Shown here: in pieces, positions 28,550-39,085 of the stretch
Layout of the letters: each line of letters starts with the position of its first letter
Position numbering within the stretch: the first letter of the stretch is position 1
Assembly: GCA_947452065.1 (NCBI GenBank)
Contig: CANGBB010000005.1
Coordinates: 76,820-140,819, forward strand
From: Gammaproteobacteria bacterium
GTDB taxonomy: Bacteria; Pseudomonadota; Gammaproteobacteria; Steroidobacterales; Steroidobacteraceae
DNA length: 64,000 nucleotides
Direction of reading: 5' to 3'
The notes under the pieces: generated by a model
The model's database searches: none
Told to the model about the DNA's origin: nothing
The model's input: the letters and a program-made list of their open reading frames with translations, nothing else
Translations under genes and position numbers: made by a program

Positions 28550-29998
28550 TCATTGATTGACGGCCTGTTCTCTTGAATGGGTGCGCTTGCGCTCGCTCGA
28601 GGGAGCGATGCCAAGCATTTCACGGTATTTAGCCACCGTGCGGCGCGCCACGGGGATCCCTTCAGATGACAGCACTTCGGCGATGCGGCTGTCGCTGAGC
28701 GGATTCCCCGGGGTTTCATCCTTGATCAGTTTGCGGATCTTCGCGCGGATCGCCGTTGATGACGTTCCCAATCCGTCGTTCCCCTCCACTTGGCTGGAGA
28801 AGAAGTAACGCAGTTCGAACACGCCACGCGGTGTGTGCATGTACTTTCCGGAGGTCACGCGCGACACCGTTGACTCGTGCATGCCGATGGCCTCGGCAAT
28901 GTCGCGCAGGATCATGGGCTTCATGTGTTCCTCGCCCTGCTCGAGAAAGGCGTGCTGGCGCTCGACGATCGAACGAGCCACTCGTGTCAGCGTGTCCTGG
29001 CGGATTTCCAGGCTCTTGAGCAGCCAGCGCGCTTCCTGCAGCTGCGTGCGCAAGGCAGCGTGGCTGGCCTCGCGACTGATCAGGCGTGCGTACTCGTCAT
29101 TGATGCGGATGCGCGGCAGGGTGGAGTGGCTGACCTCCACGCTCCAGCCGCGCGCCGTGCGCCGCACCAGTACATCGGGTATCACATATTCCGCAGCCGA
29201 TGCGCTGATGATCGAACCTGGTCGCGGATTCAGGCTGCGCACCAGTGCCAGCGACTGTTCCAGTTCTTCGTCCGAGGCCGACAGTGCGCGGCGCAGCGCC
29301 GCGAGCTCGCGACCGGCCACGTGCTCGAGGTGATCGCGTGCGATCAGCCGCGCGGTGAGCAGACCGGGGGTCTGAGGCGACAGTTGGTCTAGCTGCAGCA
29401 GCAGGCATTCGCCGACCGTGCGTGCGCCCACGCCGGCGGGGTCGAAGGTCTGCACGATCGCCAGCACATTCTCCATTTCCTCGAGTGTGCATTCGGTTTC
29501 GGGACGCAGCGTCTCGATGATCTCCTCGAGCGTATCGGTCAGATAGCCGTCGTCATTGATCGCGTCGATGATGGCGCGTGCGATGAGCAGTTCACGCGCT
29601 GACGGGTGGGCCAATTCCAGCTGCCAGAGAAGATGGTCACGCAGGCTCTTGCCGGCCTCGTCGGCGAACTCTTGCTCGCGGTCGTCGTCGCCGCCGCTCC
29701 ACGGGTTCTCGGCCGGCCCCGTACTCTGGTCGTCCCAGCCTTCGTCTACGACCTCAACCTGGGGTTCGGTGGGTGCGACCGCGGTTTCGCCGCCGGTTTC
29801 AGGGCCGCCGGCCAACGCTTCCAGTCGCTCGGTTTCCCCTTCCTCGTCCTGCTCGAGCATGACGTTGCTCTCAAGCAGTTCGCGAATGTGTGCCTGCAGC
29901 TCGATGGTGGGCAGTTGCAGGAGACGAATGGCCTGCTGCAGCTGCGGTGTCATCGTCAGCTGCTGCCCCATGCGCAGCTGCAGTGAGGCTTTAAGCAT
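28550..29998 (-). CDS. rpoN: RNA polymerase sigma-54 factor
   Basis: This 482-residue sigma factor recognises -24/-12 promoters and needs AAA+ activators. The Gln/Leu-rich region I is QQLTMTPQLQQAIRLLQLP. An acidic region II spans about 55-115. The DNA-binding part includes ESTVSRVTSGKYMHTPRGV, and the C-terminal RpoN box is ARRTVAKYREML. It sits between lptB and hpf, a classical gammaproteobacterial position. Its regulon is not visible in the window; I could not find a confident -24/-12 site. Confidence 0.97.
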   Translation of the reverse strand: MLKASLQLRMGQQLTMTPQLQQAIRLLQLPTIELQAHIRELLESNVMLEQDEEGETERLEALAGGPETGGETAVAPTEPQVEVVDEGWDDQSTGPAENPWSGGDDDREQEFADEAGKSLRDHLLWQLELAHPSARELLIARAIIDAINDDGYLTDTLEEIIETLRPETECTLEEMENVLAIVQTFDPAGVGARTVGECLLLQLDQLSPQTPGLLTARLIARDHLEHVAGRELAALRRALSASDEELEQSLALVRSLNPRPGSIISASAAEYVIPDVLVRRTARGWSVEVSHSTLPRIRINDEYARLISREASHAALRTQLQEARWLLKSLEIRQDTLTRVARSIVERQHAFLEQGEEHMKPMILRDIAEAIGMHESTVSRVTSGKYMHTPRGVFELRYFFSSQVEGNDGLGTSSTAIRAKIRKLIKDETPGNPLSDSRIAEVLSSEGIPVARRTVAKYREMLGIAPSSERKRTHSREQAVNQ

Positions 29999-30069
29999 GG
30001 GAGCGCCTGCCGGAATTCGCGGAAACGGGTCTCAGAATCGTGCCTCGGAGACTGACCGGAAAAGAGTCT

Positions 30070-30795
30070 TCAAAGTACAAAAGACTCGCCCAAGTACACC
30101 TCACGGACGCGCTGGTTGGCAAGGACTTGTGCTGCGGTCCCGGAAGCGATCACAGTACCCTGATCGACAATGTAGGCCCGCCCGCAGACGCTGAGTGTCT
30201 CGCGCACGTTGTGGTCGGTGATCAGCACCCCAATGCCGCGCTCGGCCAGTTCGCTCATGATGCGCTGGATGTCGGCCACAGACAGCGGGTCTACGCCGGC
30301 AAAGGGCTCATCCAGCAGGATGAAGCGCGGTTCGGCGGCCAGCGCACGGGCAATTTCCACCCGGCGTCTTTCCCCGCCCGAGAGCGCCATGCCCAGCGTG
30401 TCCCTGACGTGGCCGATGCGCAATTCCTCAAGCAGGCGCTCCAGACGGGCCAGACGGGCAACCCGGTCCATGCCGCGCCGCAATTCGAGCACCGCGAGGA
30501 TGTTTTCGGCGACGGTGAGCTTGCGGAAAACCGACGCCTCCTGCGGCAGATAACCCACGCCCAGTCGCGCCCGCTGGTCGAGCGTGCAGCGGGTGATGTC
30601 CTCATTGTCGAGCATCACCTGCCCGCCGTCGGCCTGGACCAGCCCGACGATCATGTAAAACGAGGTGGTCTTGCCCGCGCCGTTGGGACCCAGCAAGCCG
30701 ACCACTTCGCCCGTGGCGATCTCCAGCGACAAGTCCTGTACCACCTGTCGCGAGCGGTAGCGCTTGCTCAGATTGCGTGCCGTCAGCAGGCTCAT
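30070..30795 (-). CDS. lptB: Lipopolysaccharide export ABC transporter ATPase LptB
   Basis: This 241-residue cytoplasmic ATPase powers LptFG to extract LPS from the inner membrane. Walker A is [11 protein letters not shown], the Q-loop is [14 protein letters not shown], the ABC signature is [15 protein letters not shown], and Walker B is [16 protein letters not shown]. Its ATG overlaps the lptA stop codon as ATGA, so translation is coupled. A 71-base gap separates it from rpoN. lptF and lptG are not in the window. Confidence 0.97.
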   Translation of the reverse strand: MSLLTARNLSKRYRSRQVVQDLSLEIATGEVVGLLGPNGAGKTTSFYMIVGLVQADGGQVMLDNEDITRCTLDQRARLGVGYLPQEASVFRKLTVAENILAVLELRRGMDRVARLARLERLLEELRIGHVRDTLGMALSGGERRRVEIARALAAEPRFILLDEPFAGVDPLSVADIQRIMSELAERGIGVLITDHNVRETLSVCGRAYIVDQGTVIASGTAAQVLANQRVREVYLGESFVL

Positions 30796-31457
30796 GGGTT
30801 TTTGTCCTGTTCGCCGCTGCTGCGCGGCTTGAGACGGATGGTGCCGTGCACGCGCTCGTTATCGCCTTTATCGAAGCTCGAGGTGCGCAGCGGAATATTG
30901 TAAGTGGCGCGGCTGCTATTGATTTCGCCTGTGGACTCGCTGCTGAACCAGACACTGCCGTTGAATACCAGATTGCCGCTGTCGGCGTTGTAGCTGATGT
31001 CGTTGGCATGGCCGCGCGCACTGGGTGCGCCGCTTCGGCTGGTGCGTTGTTCAAATGCGGCCGGCGTACCACTGACATTGGCCGTGCTGATGCGTCCGCG
31101 CACGATCAGTACCCGTGCCTGATCGGCATGCAGTTCGCCTTCCTGAATGGTCACAGTGACATGGCCGCTGAATGCCCAGACGCTGTTGGCAACGTCTAGG
31201 CCATTGGACTCGGCACGGTCGGCGCGGATGGTCTTCAGGATCGTGCCGCGCGCATCTTCTTCCATGATCACGGCCTGTTCGAGCAGCACCTTGCCGGGCT
31301 GCTCCGTCAGCTGACCGAATTCGATGCGGATGCCGGCGCCACCCATTGTCTCGGCTGACTGTGCAACCGCAGCAGTCATGAGCCATGCAGCACCGGCCAA
31401 CAGTGCCGTGCAACGCCGGAGCGGATACCGACTGCTGTTAGTAGCGCAATTGCCCAT
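30792..31457 (-). CDS. lptA: Lipopolysaccharide transport periplasmic protein LptA
   Basis: This 221-residue periplasmic protein forms the LPS bridge between LptC and LptD. The signal peptide [22 protein letters not shown] is followed by an OstA-like beta-jellyroll with [37 protein letters not shown] and a C-terminal charged tail. I start at MGNCATN, overlapping the end of lptC by 20 bases; another ATG four codons upstream is possible, and the track start lies far inside lptC. It belongs to the kdsD-kdsC-lptC-lptA-lptB chain. Confidence 0.88.
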   Translation of the reverse strand: MGNCATNSSRYPLRRCTALLAGAAWLMTAAVAQSAETMGGAGIRIEFGQLTEQPGKVLLEQAVIMEEDARGTILKTIRADRAESNGLDVANSVWAFSGHVTVTIQEGELHADQARVLIVRGRISTANVSGTPAAFEQRTSRSGAPSARGHANDISYNADSGNLVFNGSVWFSSESTGEINSSRATYNIPLRTSSFDKGDNERVHGTIRLKPRSSGEQDKNP

Positions 31458-31998
31458 GACCGGTCCCATTGAGTACGAAGAGCCCGCTGACCATGTCGGC
31501 ATGCAAGCCACCGGCGTGCAGTTGGGCACGTCCCCATTCGATGTCCACCGGCGCGGCGGTGTCAGCGACTCGGCTCTGCAGATCCACCTGCAGTGTTGCA
31601 GTACGCAGCACCAGCGGCTGCGAGCGCGGCATCGTGCGACGCGCCTGCACTTCGCCGTCAAAGGCCACGGAGTGCCGGTCGGCACTCAAGGTGCCTCGCG
31701 TCGCACGCAGTGTCCACTGGCCACGCGCGCGATCATCGTAGCTGAGTTGGGGCGAGTCGAGTTCAACGGCTGCATCAGGGCGTTGCTGCGCGATCCGTTG
31801 GGCGCGCAATCGGTAGAGCGGGGCTCCGTCAGCGCCAGTCTCGATCAGTTCTGCATCCAGGGCCGCGAAGCCAAGTTTGTCAGCGGTCTGTGCGCTCGCT
31901 TCGCTGGCCGCAGCATCGGGGTGGAGCTGGCGCGGGGCCAGCCACGTCCAGAGTCCCGCGATTATTAGTACCGGCAGCAGCCACCAGAGTTGCCGCAT
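31438..31998 (-). CDS. lptC: LPS export system protein LptC
   Basis: This 186-residue bitopic inner membrane protein takes LPS from LptBFG to LptA. It has one N-terminal membrane helix (LWWLLPVLIIAGLWTWL) and a periplasmic beta domain with YRLRAQRIAQ and GTLSADRHSVAFDGEVQ. Length agrees with E. coli LptC (191). It abuts kdsC with a one-base start-stop overlap and precedes lptA with overlap, consistent with one operon. Confidence 0.92.
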   Translation of the reverse strand: MRQLWWLLPVLIIAGLWTWLAPRQLHPDAAASEASAQTADKLGFAALDAELIETGADGAPLYRLRAQRIAQQRPDAAVELDSPQLSYDDRARGQWTLRATRGTLSADRHSVAFDGEVQARRTMPRSQPLVLRTATLQVDLQSRVADTAAPVDIEWGRAQLHAGGLHADMVSGLFVLNGTGHGQLRY

Positions 31999-32501
31999 CA
32001 GGGCTTCCGCACGCGCCGCGCGTTCAGCAGCCAGTCGCAGACTTCGCGCACTGCGCCCTGACCGCCACCCAGCGTCGTAGTCCGATGCGCCGCACGGCGC
32101 ACATCGGGGTGCGCATCGGCAACAGCGACTGCGAAGCCGGCCTGACGCAGCAGCGGCAGATCAGGCGAGTCATCGCCGATGCACGCGCACTCACGCGGCG
32201 TGACACCAAGACGCGTGCATAGCGCACTGAAGGCTTTCTCCTTGTCCTCGACGCCGAGGAATACCTCGCCAATGCCCAGTTCACGGCAGCGCTGGATGGT
32301 TGGCGGCGAGCGCCGTCCGGATACCACGGCAACGGTGACGCCCAGTTGTTGCACCTGCTTGATGCCCAACCCGTCGCGCACATGGAATACCTTGAGTTCT
32401 TCGCCATCGGCGCCGAAGTAGAGTCGGCCGTCAGTCAGCACGCCGTCGACGTCCAGCACCAGCAGGCGGATGCTGCCCAGCGCGACCGGCTTGCGCGTCA
32501 T
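31998..32501 (-). CDS. kdsC: 3-deoxy-D-manno-octulosonate 8-phosphate phosphatase
   Basis: This 167-residue HAD hydrolase removes phosphate from Kdo-8-phosphate in LPS core synthesis. The nucleophile motif is LVLDVDGVLTDGRLYF with the DxD aspartates, VVSGRRSPPTIQRCRELG follows, and CIGDDSPDLPLL is the metal-binding motif IV. It is a short C0-type HAD without a cap, so it should act as a tetramer like its homologues. It overlaps kdsD by ATGA. Confidence 0.95.
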   Translation of the reverse strand: MTRKPVALGSIRLLVLDVDGVLTDGRLYFGADGEELKVFHVRDGLGIKQVQQLGVTVAVVSGRRSPPTIQRCRELGIGEVFLGVEDKEKAFSALCTRLGVTPRECACIGDDSPDLPLLRQAGFAVAVADAHPDVRRAAHRTTTLGGGQGAVREVCDWLLNARRVRKP

Positions 32502-33493
32502 ACGACCCCTGCGCGCATCAAATCGTGGACATTCAGCGCGCCGACCAGTTTTTGCTGCTCATCCACGACCAGCAGGCCGGTGATCTGATGCTTCTCCATC
32601 AATCGCGCAGCGCTGGCCGCCAGCTCCTGCGGTCCGATGCGGTGTCCGCCGCTGGTCATCACCTCGCGCATCGAGGCCGCATGCAGATCGATGCGTGCAT
32701 CCAGTGCCCGACGCAGATCGCCGTCGGTGAAAATACCGAGTACCCGGCCATCGGCATCGGTCACGGCGGTCATGCCCAGACCCTTGCGTGACATCTCCAG
32801 CAGTCCCTTGGCCAGCGGTGTGTCCGGAGTCACTCGCGGCAGCGCCTCGCCGCTGCGCATGACATCGGCCACATGCAACAGCAGAGCGCGTCCCAGCGCG
32901 CCGCCAGGATGTGAGCGGGCGAAGTCGTCGGCGGTGAAGCCGCGTGCCTCAAGCAGTGCCACCGCGAGCGCATCACCCAGAGCGAGTGCCGCAGTGGTGC
33001 TCGCCGTCGGAGCAAGGTTGTGCGGACAGGCTTCCTGATCCACCGCCCCATCCAGCGCAGCATCGGCCGCATTCGCCAGTGTCGAATCGCGCCGTCCGCT
33101 CAGTGCAATCAGCGGTACGCCGAGTCGCTTGATCTGCGGCAGCAGTGGCAGCAGCTCCGCGGTTTCGCCCGAGTTGGACAAGGCCAGTACCACGTCGGCG
33201 CGGGTGATCATGCCGATGTCGCCGTGACTGGCTTCCGCCGGGTGCAGGAAGAAAGCCGGGGTGCCGGTGCTGGCCAGCGTAGCGGCGATCTTGCGCGCGA
33301 TATGACCGGATTTGCCCATTCCGGTCACGACCACGCGGCCTTGGCAGGCGAGGATGAGCTGACAGGCCCGCACGAACGCGCCATCCAGTGCGGATTGGAC
33401 GCGGTGCAGGGCTACGGTCTCGATCTCCAGCGTACGGCGCGCGGTGGCCAGCAGCTGGTCGTCGGAGGCACGGGGGGGCGAGTGGGCAGGCAT
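32498..33493 (-). CDS. kdsD: Arabinose-5-phosphate isomerase
   Basis: This 331-residue isomerase makes D-arabinose 5-phosphate from ribulose 5-phosphate, the first step to Kdo. The SIS domain has VVVTGMGKSGHIARKIAATLASTGTPAFFLHPAEASHGD and SNSGETAELL, and a CBS pair occupies about 210-331 (IFTDGDLRRALD, LVGALNVHDLMRAGVV). Length fits E. coli KdsD (328). I start at MPAHSPPR; the track ORF goes on upstream, antisense to murA. TATCAT is six bases before the ATG. It heads the kds-lpt chain and diverges from ibaG over a 30-base gap. Confidence 0.94.
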   Translation of the reverse strand: MPAHSPPRASDDQLLATARRTLEIETVALHRVQSALDGAFVRACQLILACQGRVVVTGMGKSGHIARKIAATLASTGTPAFFLHPAEASHGDIGMITRADVVLALSNSGETAELLPLLPQIKRLGVPLIALSGRRDSTLANAADAALDGAVDQEACPHNLAPTASTTAALALGDALAVALLEARGFTADDFARSHPGGALGRALLLHVADVMRSGEALPRVTPDTPLAKGLLEMSRKGLGMTAVTDADGRVLGIFTDGDLRRALDARIDLHAASMREVMTSGGHRIGPQELAASAARLMEKHQITGLLVVDEQQKLVGALNVHDLMRAGVV

Positions 33494-33499
33494 TTGGGC

Positions 33500-33516
33500 A
33501 TGATACCGCCTAGAAT
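33500..33516. promoter_or_regulatory. Divergent -10 elements for kdsD and ibaG
   Basis: The 30-base gap holds TATCAT on the minus strand, six bases before the kdsD ATG, and TAGAAT on the plus strand, seven bases before the ibaG ATG. Both are placed so that transcription would start at or next to the start codon. Neither has a good -35, and neither gene has a ribosome binding site. Confidence 0.4.
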
Positions 33517-33523
33517 CCCGGGG

Positions 33524-35036
<1,513 letters not shown>

Positions 35037-35058
35037 CGGCGGCGGTGCAGTCGCCGGG

Positions 35059-36321
35059 TCAGTTGCCTGTCGGACGCTCGATGACCTGACACTTGAGTTC
35101 GAGTTTCTTCTGCCCACGCTGCAGTTGCAGCGGCATGCTGGAGCCGGGCTTGTACTCGGACATGCGGGCCTGGGCATCCTGTGCATTGCGCACATCCTGC
35201 CCGCCCACTTTCAGGAAAACATCACCGGGCTGAATGCCGCAGCTCACGGCCGGACTGTTGCGATACAGCCCCGTGACCACGACACCACCGCGCGGCAGGC
35301 CCAGTTGCTGGGCCTGCGTGTCATCAATGTCCTCGGGCACCACACCGACCCAGCCGCGAATCACGCGCCCGTGATCCAGAATCTCGGCCATGACCCCGCG
35401 CACCAGATTCACCGGGATGGCGAAGCCGATGCCCTCGACGCCCGTGGTGTCTAGGTTCTTGGCGATCACGGCCGTGTTGATGCCGATCAGCTCGCCCTCT
35501 AGGTTGACCAGCGCACCGCCTGAGTTGCCCTCATTGATGGCGGCATCGGTCTGGATGAAGTTTTCGAAGGTGGCCACGCCCAGCTGACTGCGGCCCGTGG
35601 CGCTGATGATGCCGTGGGTGACCGTTTGCTGCAGTCCCAGCGGATTACCCATGGCCAGCACTTCATCGCCGACCTGACTGTGATCCGAGCGTCCCAGCGG
35701 CATCACCGGCAGGTTGGGCAGTTTGATCGAAAGGACCGCCAAATCCGTGTCCGGATCGCGACCGACGATGGTGGCGCTGGTCACACGTCCATCGGCGAGC
35801 TGTACATTGATCTGTGTGGCGTCCTTGATCACGTGGTGATTGGTGATCACATGGCCAGCGGCGTCGACGATCACGCCGGAGCCGAGCGCACTCTGCACGC
35901 GCTGCTGTGTGCGCGGCCAGCTATCCCCGAAGAATTGCTCAAGCGGCGAGGGCAGCACGCGCTCGCTGATGACGCGGCGAGTGTAAATGTTGACCACCGC
36001 CGGCGCGGCGCGCCGCACGGCGCTGACAAACCCCCGGACTGGACGCTCGATGACAGGTTGCGCCGCCGGTGCGCTGGAGCTGGAGGAGACTGCGGCGCCC
36101 GACATAGCCACTGGTGCCAGCGTTGCCGCGGGGCTGCCCGGTGCCGCCTTGGCTGTGATCGGGGCGCTGCTCCTTAGAACGGGCAGCAAATCCGGTCGAA
36201 TCAACACGGCCACGAAGGCGAGCGCGAGCCCGCCGGCGATGACCCCGGCCAGGAATACGAGACTGCGACCCAGTTGCGGCAATTGGCCTCTCCATGCCCG
36301 GCCGACTCTGGCCAAGCCCAC
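35059..36321 (-). CDS. degS: DegS/AlgW-type periplasmic serine protease with one PDZ domain
   Basis: This 420-residue S1C protease is anchored by an N-terminal helix (LVFLAGVIAGGLALAFVAVLI). A linker rich in Ala, Ser and Pro (about 50-95) leads to the protease domain with all three catalytic residues: NHHVIKDA, DTDLAVLSI and NEGNSGGALVN. One PDZ domain follows. A single PDZ plus a membrane anchor is the DegS pattern; DegS cuts RseA to start the sigma-E envelope stress response. The linker is longer than in E. coli DegS (355 residues in all). The start is GTG. It diverges from petA and converges on murA. Confidence 0.9.
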   Translation of the reverse strand: MGLARVGRAWRGQLPQLGRSLVFLAGVIAGGLALAFVAVLIRPDLLPVLRSSAPITAKAAPGSPAATLAPVAMSGAAVSSSSSAPAAQPVIERPVRGFVSAVRRAAPAVVNIYTRRVISERVLPSPLEQFFGDSWPRTQQRVQSALGSGVIVDAAGHVITNHHVIKDATQINVQLADGRVTSATIVGRDPDTDLAVLSIKLPNLPVMPLGRSDHSQVGDEVLAMGNPLGLQQTVTHGIISATGRSQLGVATFENFIQTDAAINEGNSGGALVNLEGELIGINTAVIAKNLDTTGVEGIGFAIPVNLVRGVMAEILDHGRVIRGWVGVVPEDIDDTQAQQLGLPRGGVVVTGLYRNSPAVSCGIQPGDVFLKVGGQDVRNAQDAQARMSEYKPGSSMPLQLQRGQKKLELKCQVIERPTGN

Positions 36322-36333
36322 GAATGGGTTGTG

Positions 36334-36339
36334 TATAAT
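36334..36339 (+). promoter_or_regulatory. -10 element for the petABC operon
   Basis: A perfect TATAAT occurs in the gap between degS and petA, about 80 bases before the petA ATG. The bases 17 upstream (GCCAAG) do not resemble a -35, so an activator may be needed. Confidence 0.45.
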
Positions 36340-36418
36340 GCGCCCCTTCCAAAAAGCAAGCGCAGCCCCCGTGTGGCGGATGTTTCTTCATTCGCAGGGG
36401 GTGGTGGAGTGGTGACAG

Positions 36419-37042
36419 ATGACAAATGCCGGTGCAACGACCGAAGACGCGGATAACGACCTGAGCCGTCGCAAGTTCCTGACCGTGGCGCTGGGCGCCG
36501 TGGCGGGCACCGGGGCGGCCTTCACCGCCGTGCCTTTTCTCTCGACTTGGGCGCCTTCGGAGCGGGTACGTGCGGCCGGTGCTCCGGCCAAGTTCGACCT
36601 GAGCAAGCTGCAACCCGGTCAGATGGCCACCATCGTCTGGCGCAAGCAGCCCGTTTACATCGTGAACCGTCCCAAGGACGTCACCGCTAAGCTCGCCGAG
36701 CACGATTCCCGGCTCAAGGATCCGCAATCGGCCGAGTCGCAGCAGCCGGATTACGCCAAGAATGGCTCGCGCTCTGTGCGTGACGATCTGCTTGTTCTGA
36801 TTGGCACCTGCACTCACCTGGGCTGCCTGCCGAAGCAGCGCTTCGAGCCAGGTGATGCCACGCTGGGCGCCGACTGGCCGGGTGGCTTCTACTGCCCGTG
36901 CCATGGCTCCCGCTTCGATCTCGCCGGCCGCGTGTTCAACGGCTCGCCGGCCTCGCTGAACCTGCGCATTCCTCCTTACCACGTGGACGGCAATCTGCTG
37001 ACCGTGGGCGAGGACGGTGCTGCAACGACTGGAGCTGCGTAA
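36419..37042 (+). CDS. petA: Ubiquinol-cytochrome c reductase Rieske iron-sulfur subunit
   Basis: This 207-residue subunit carries the 2Fe-2S cluster that takes the first electron from ubiquinol. The twin-arginine motif SRRKFLTVALG precedes the single membrane anchor (about 22-42). The cluster ligands are in CTHLGC and CPCHGS. A GGAG ribosome binding site precedes the ATG. The stop overlaps the petB start (TAATG). It is the first gene of a conventional petABC operon, followed by sspAB as in many gammaproteobacteria. Confidence 0.97.
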   Translation: MTNAGATTEDADNDLSRRKFLTVALGAVAGTGAAFTAVPFLSTWAPSERVRAAGAPAKFDLSKLQPGQMATIVWRKQPVYIVNRPKDVTAKLAEHDSRLKDPQSAESQQPDYAKNGSRSVRDDLLVLIGTCTHLGCLPKQRFEPGDATLGADWPGGFYCPCHGSRFDLAGRVFNGSPASLNLRIPPYHVDGNLLTVGEDGAATTGAA

Positions 37043-38283
37043 TGGCCACGACGGGACAGGAAAGCAAGCCCGGCCTCATGGGCTGGATCAACAAGCGTCT
37101 GCCGGTCGATCAGTTCGTCCGTTCACAGCTGCTCGATTACTACGCCCCGAAGAATTTCAACATTTGGTATTTCTTCGGCGCTCTCTCGCTGCTGGTGCTG
37201 GTCATCCAGCTGCTATCCGGCATCTTCCTGACCATGTTCTACAAGGTTGGCGAAGCCACGGCCTTCGACTCCGTCGAATACATCATGCGCGAAGTCGACT
37301 ACGGCTGGCTGGTGCGCTACATCCACTCCACCGGCGCGTCGGCCTTCTTCGTGGTCGTCTACCTGCACATGTACCGCGGCCTGATGTACGGCTCTTACAA
37401 GGCGCCGCGCGAACTGCTGTGGCTGTTCGGCATGCTCGTGTATCTGGCGCTGATGGCTGAAGCCTTCATGGGCTACGTGCTGCCATGGGGCAACATGTCC
37501 TACTGGGGCGCGCAGGTGATCATCAACCTCTTCAGCACCATCCCGGTGGTGGGTGGCGGACTGGTGGAATGGATCCGTGGCGACTACGCCATTGCCGACT
37601 CAACGCTGAACCGCTTCTTTGCGCTGCACGTTGCCGCGGTGCCGCTGGCCATCATCCTGCTGGTCGCGCTGCACTTGGTGGCGCTGCGTCAAGTCGGGTC
37701 CAACAATCCGGACGGTATCGAAATCAAGGCCAACAAGGGCCCGGACGGCAAGCCGATCGATGGCATTCCGTTCCACCCGTACTACACGGTCAAGGATCTG
37801 GTGGGCGTGGGTACCTTCCTGCTGGCCTTCTGCACGGTGGTGTTCTTCGTCCCAACGTTCAACGGGCTGTTCCTCGAGGCGGCCAACTTCGAACCGGCCA
37901 ACCCGGTCTCTACGCCTGAAGACATCACGCCGTCGTGGTACTTCACGCCGTACTACGCGATCCTGCGCTCGATCCCCAATCAGCGCCTCGGCGCACTGGC
38001 AATGTTGCTCGCAATTCTGGCGTTCTTCTTCCTGCCGTGGCTGGATCGCTCGCCGGTCAAGTCGATCCGCTACCGCAGCGGGTTGTACAAGTTCTTCTTC
38101 TCGATCTTCACCGTTTCTTTCTGCGGCCTGATGTACCTCGGTCTGCAGAAGGCCGAAGAGCCCTATGTGACGCTGGCGCGCATCTGCATGGCCGGGTACT
38201 TCCTGTTCTTCGTGACGCTGCCGTTCTACAGCGGCAAAGAAAAGACCACGCGCGTGCCGCAGAGAGTGACGTTCCATGAATAA
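37042..38283 (+). CDS. petB: Ubiquinol-cytochrome c reductase cytochrome b subunit
   Basis: This 413-residue integral membrane subunit holds both b hemes and the two quinone sites of complex III. The heme ligands are paired histidines in RYIHSTGASAFFVVVYLHMYRG and FALHVAAVPLAIILLVALHLVALR. The Qo-site motif usually written PEWY is PSWYFTPYY here, so its glutamate is replaced by serine. I start at MATTGQESK, overlapping petA by one base. It is coupled to petC by an eight-base overlap. Confidence 0.97.
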   Translation: MATTGQESKPGLMGWINKRLPVDQFVRSQLLDYYAPKNFNIWYFFGALSLLVLVIQLLSGIFLTMFYKVGEATAFDSVEYIMREVDYGWLVRYIHSTGASAFFVVVYLHMYRGLMYGSYKAPRELLWLFGMLVYLALMAEAFMGYVLPWGNMSYWGAQVIINLFSTIPVVGGGLVEWIRGDYAIADSTLNRFFALHVAAVPLAIILLVALHLVALRQVGSNNPDGIEIKANKGPDGKPIDGIPFHPYYTVKDLVGVGTFLLAFCTVVFFVPTFNGLFLEAANFEPANPVSTPEDITPSWYFTPYYAILRSIPNQRLGALAMLLAILAFFFLPWLDRSPVKSIRYRSGLYKFFFSIFTVSFCGLMYLGLQKAEEPYVTLARICMAGYFLFFVTLPFYSGKEKTTRVPQRVTFHE

Positions 38284-39079
38284 GGTTGCTGCGTTCCTGT
38301 CCGTTTCTTGGCTGGCACTGGCCGGCGCCGCCAGTGTTGCGGCTGCGGCCGAGGGTGCTGAAGCGCCCGCTAAGGAGACCGAGACTGAGTCGCTGGACTG
38401 GAAGAGCTGGCGGGCCAACAACAAGGTCGACAGCATCAACTCGTTGCAGCGTGGTGCGCGCAACTTCATGAACTACTGCGTCAGCTGTCATTCGCTCAAG
38501 TACCTGCGGTACTCGCGCATGGCCCATGACCTGCAGATTCCCGAAGACATGTTGCAGAAGAATCTGATGCCCATCGAAGCATCGGTGAACGACTACATCA
38601 CCACTTCACTCCGTGGCTCCGATGGTGAGACTTGGTTCGGCAAGGAACCGCCGGATCTGTCGCTGATGGCGCGCGCCCGTGGCGTGGACTACATCTACCG
38701 CTTCCTCAAGACCTTCTACACCGACCCGTCGCGGCCGACGCAGACCAACAATCTGCAGCTGGAAAATGTGGCCATGCCGGCAGTGCTGTCCGATCTCGGC
38801 GGCGTGCAGGCGGCGGTGTACCGCAATGTCGAGCGCGTGGTCGACGGCAAGACCGTCACCGAGAAGGAGTTCTCGCACTTCGAGCTGACGACCCCTGGCC
38901 GGCTGACGCCGCAGGAGTTCGATGAGTTCGTGCGTGACACCGTCAATTTCCTCGACTATGCGGGTGATCCATCGCAGGTTGAGCGCCGCAGCACCGGTGT
39001 TTGGGTGGTGCTGTTCCTGCTGGTGCTCACCTGGCTGGCCTGGCTCCTGAAGAAGGAGTACTGGAAGGATATTCACTGA
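38276..39079 (+). CDS. petC: Cytochrome c1
   Basis: This 267-residue periplasmic c-type cytochrome takes electrons from the Rieske subunit. It has a signal peptide ending at about AAAAEG, the heme site CVSCH near residue 68, and a C-terminal membrane anchor (VWVVLFLLVLTWLAWLLKKEYW). The segment ENVAMPAVL probably holds the axial Met. It overlaps the end of petB and is followed by sspA after six bases. Confidence 0.96.
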   Translation: MNKVAAFLSVSWLALAGAASVAAAAEGAEAPAKETETESLDWKSWRANNKVDSINSLQRGARNFMNYCVSCHSLKYLRYSRMAHDLQIPEDMLQKNLMPIEASVNDYITTSLRGSDGETWFGKEPPDLSLMARARGVDYIYRFLKTFYTDPSRPTQTNNLQLENVAMPAVLSDLGGVQAAVYRNVERVVDGKTVTEKEFSHFELTTPGRLTPQEFDEFVRDTVNFLDYAGDPSQVERRSTGVWVVLFLLVLTWLAWLLKKEYWKDIH

Positions 39080-39085
39080 CGCGCC

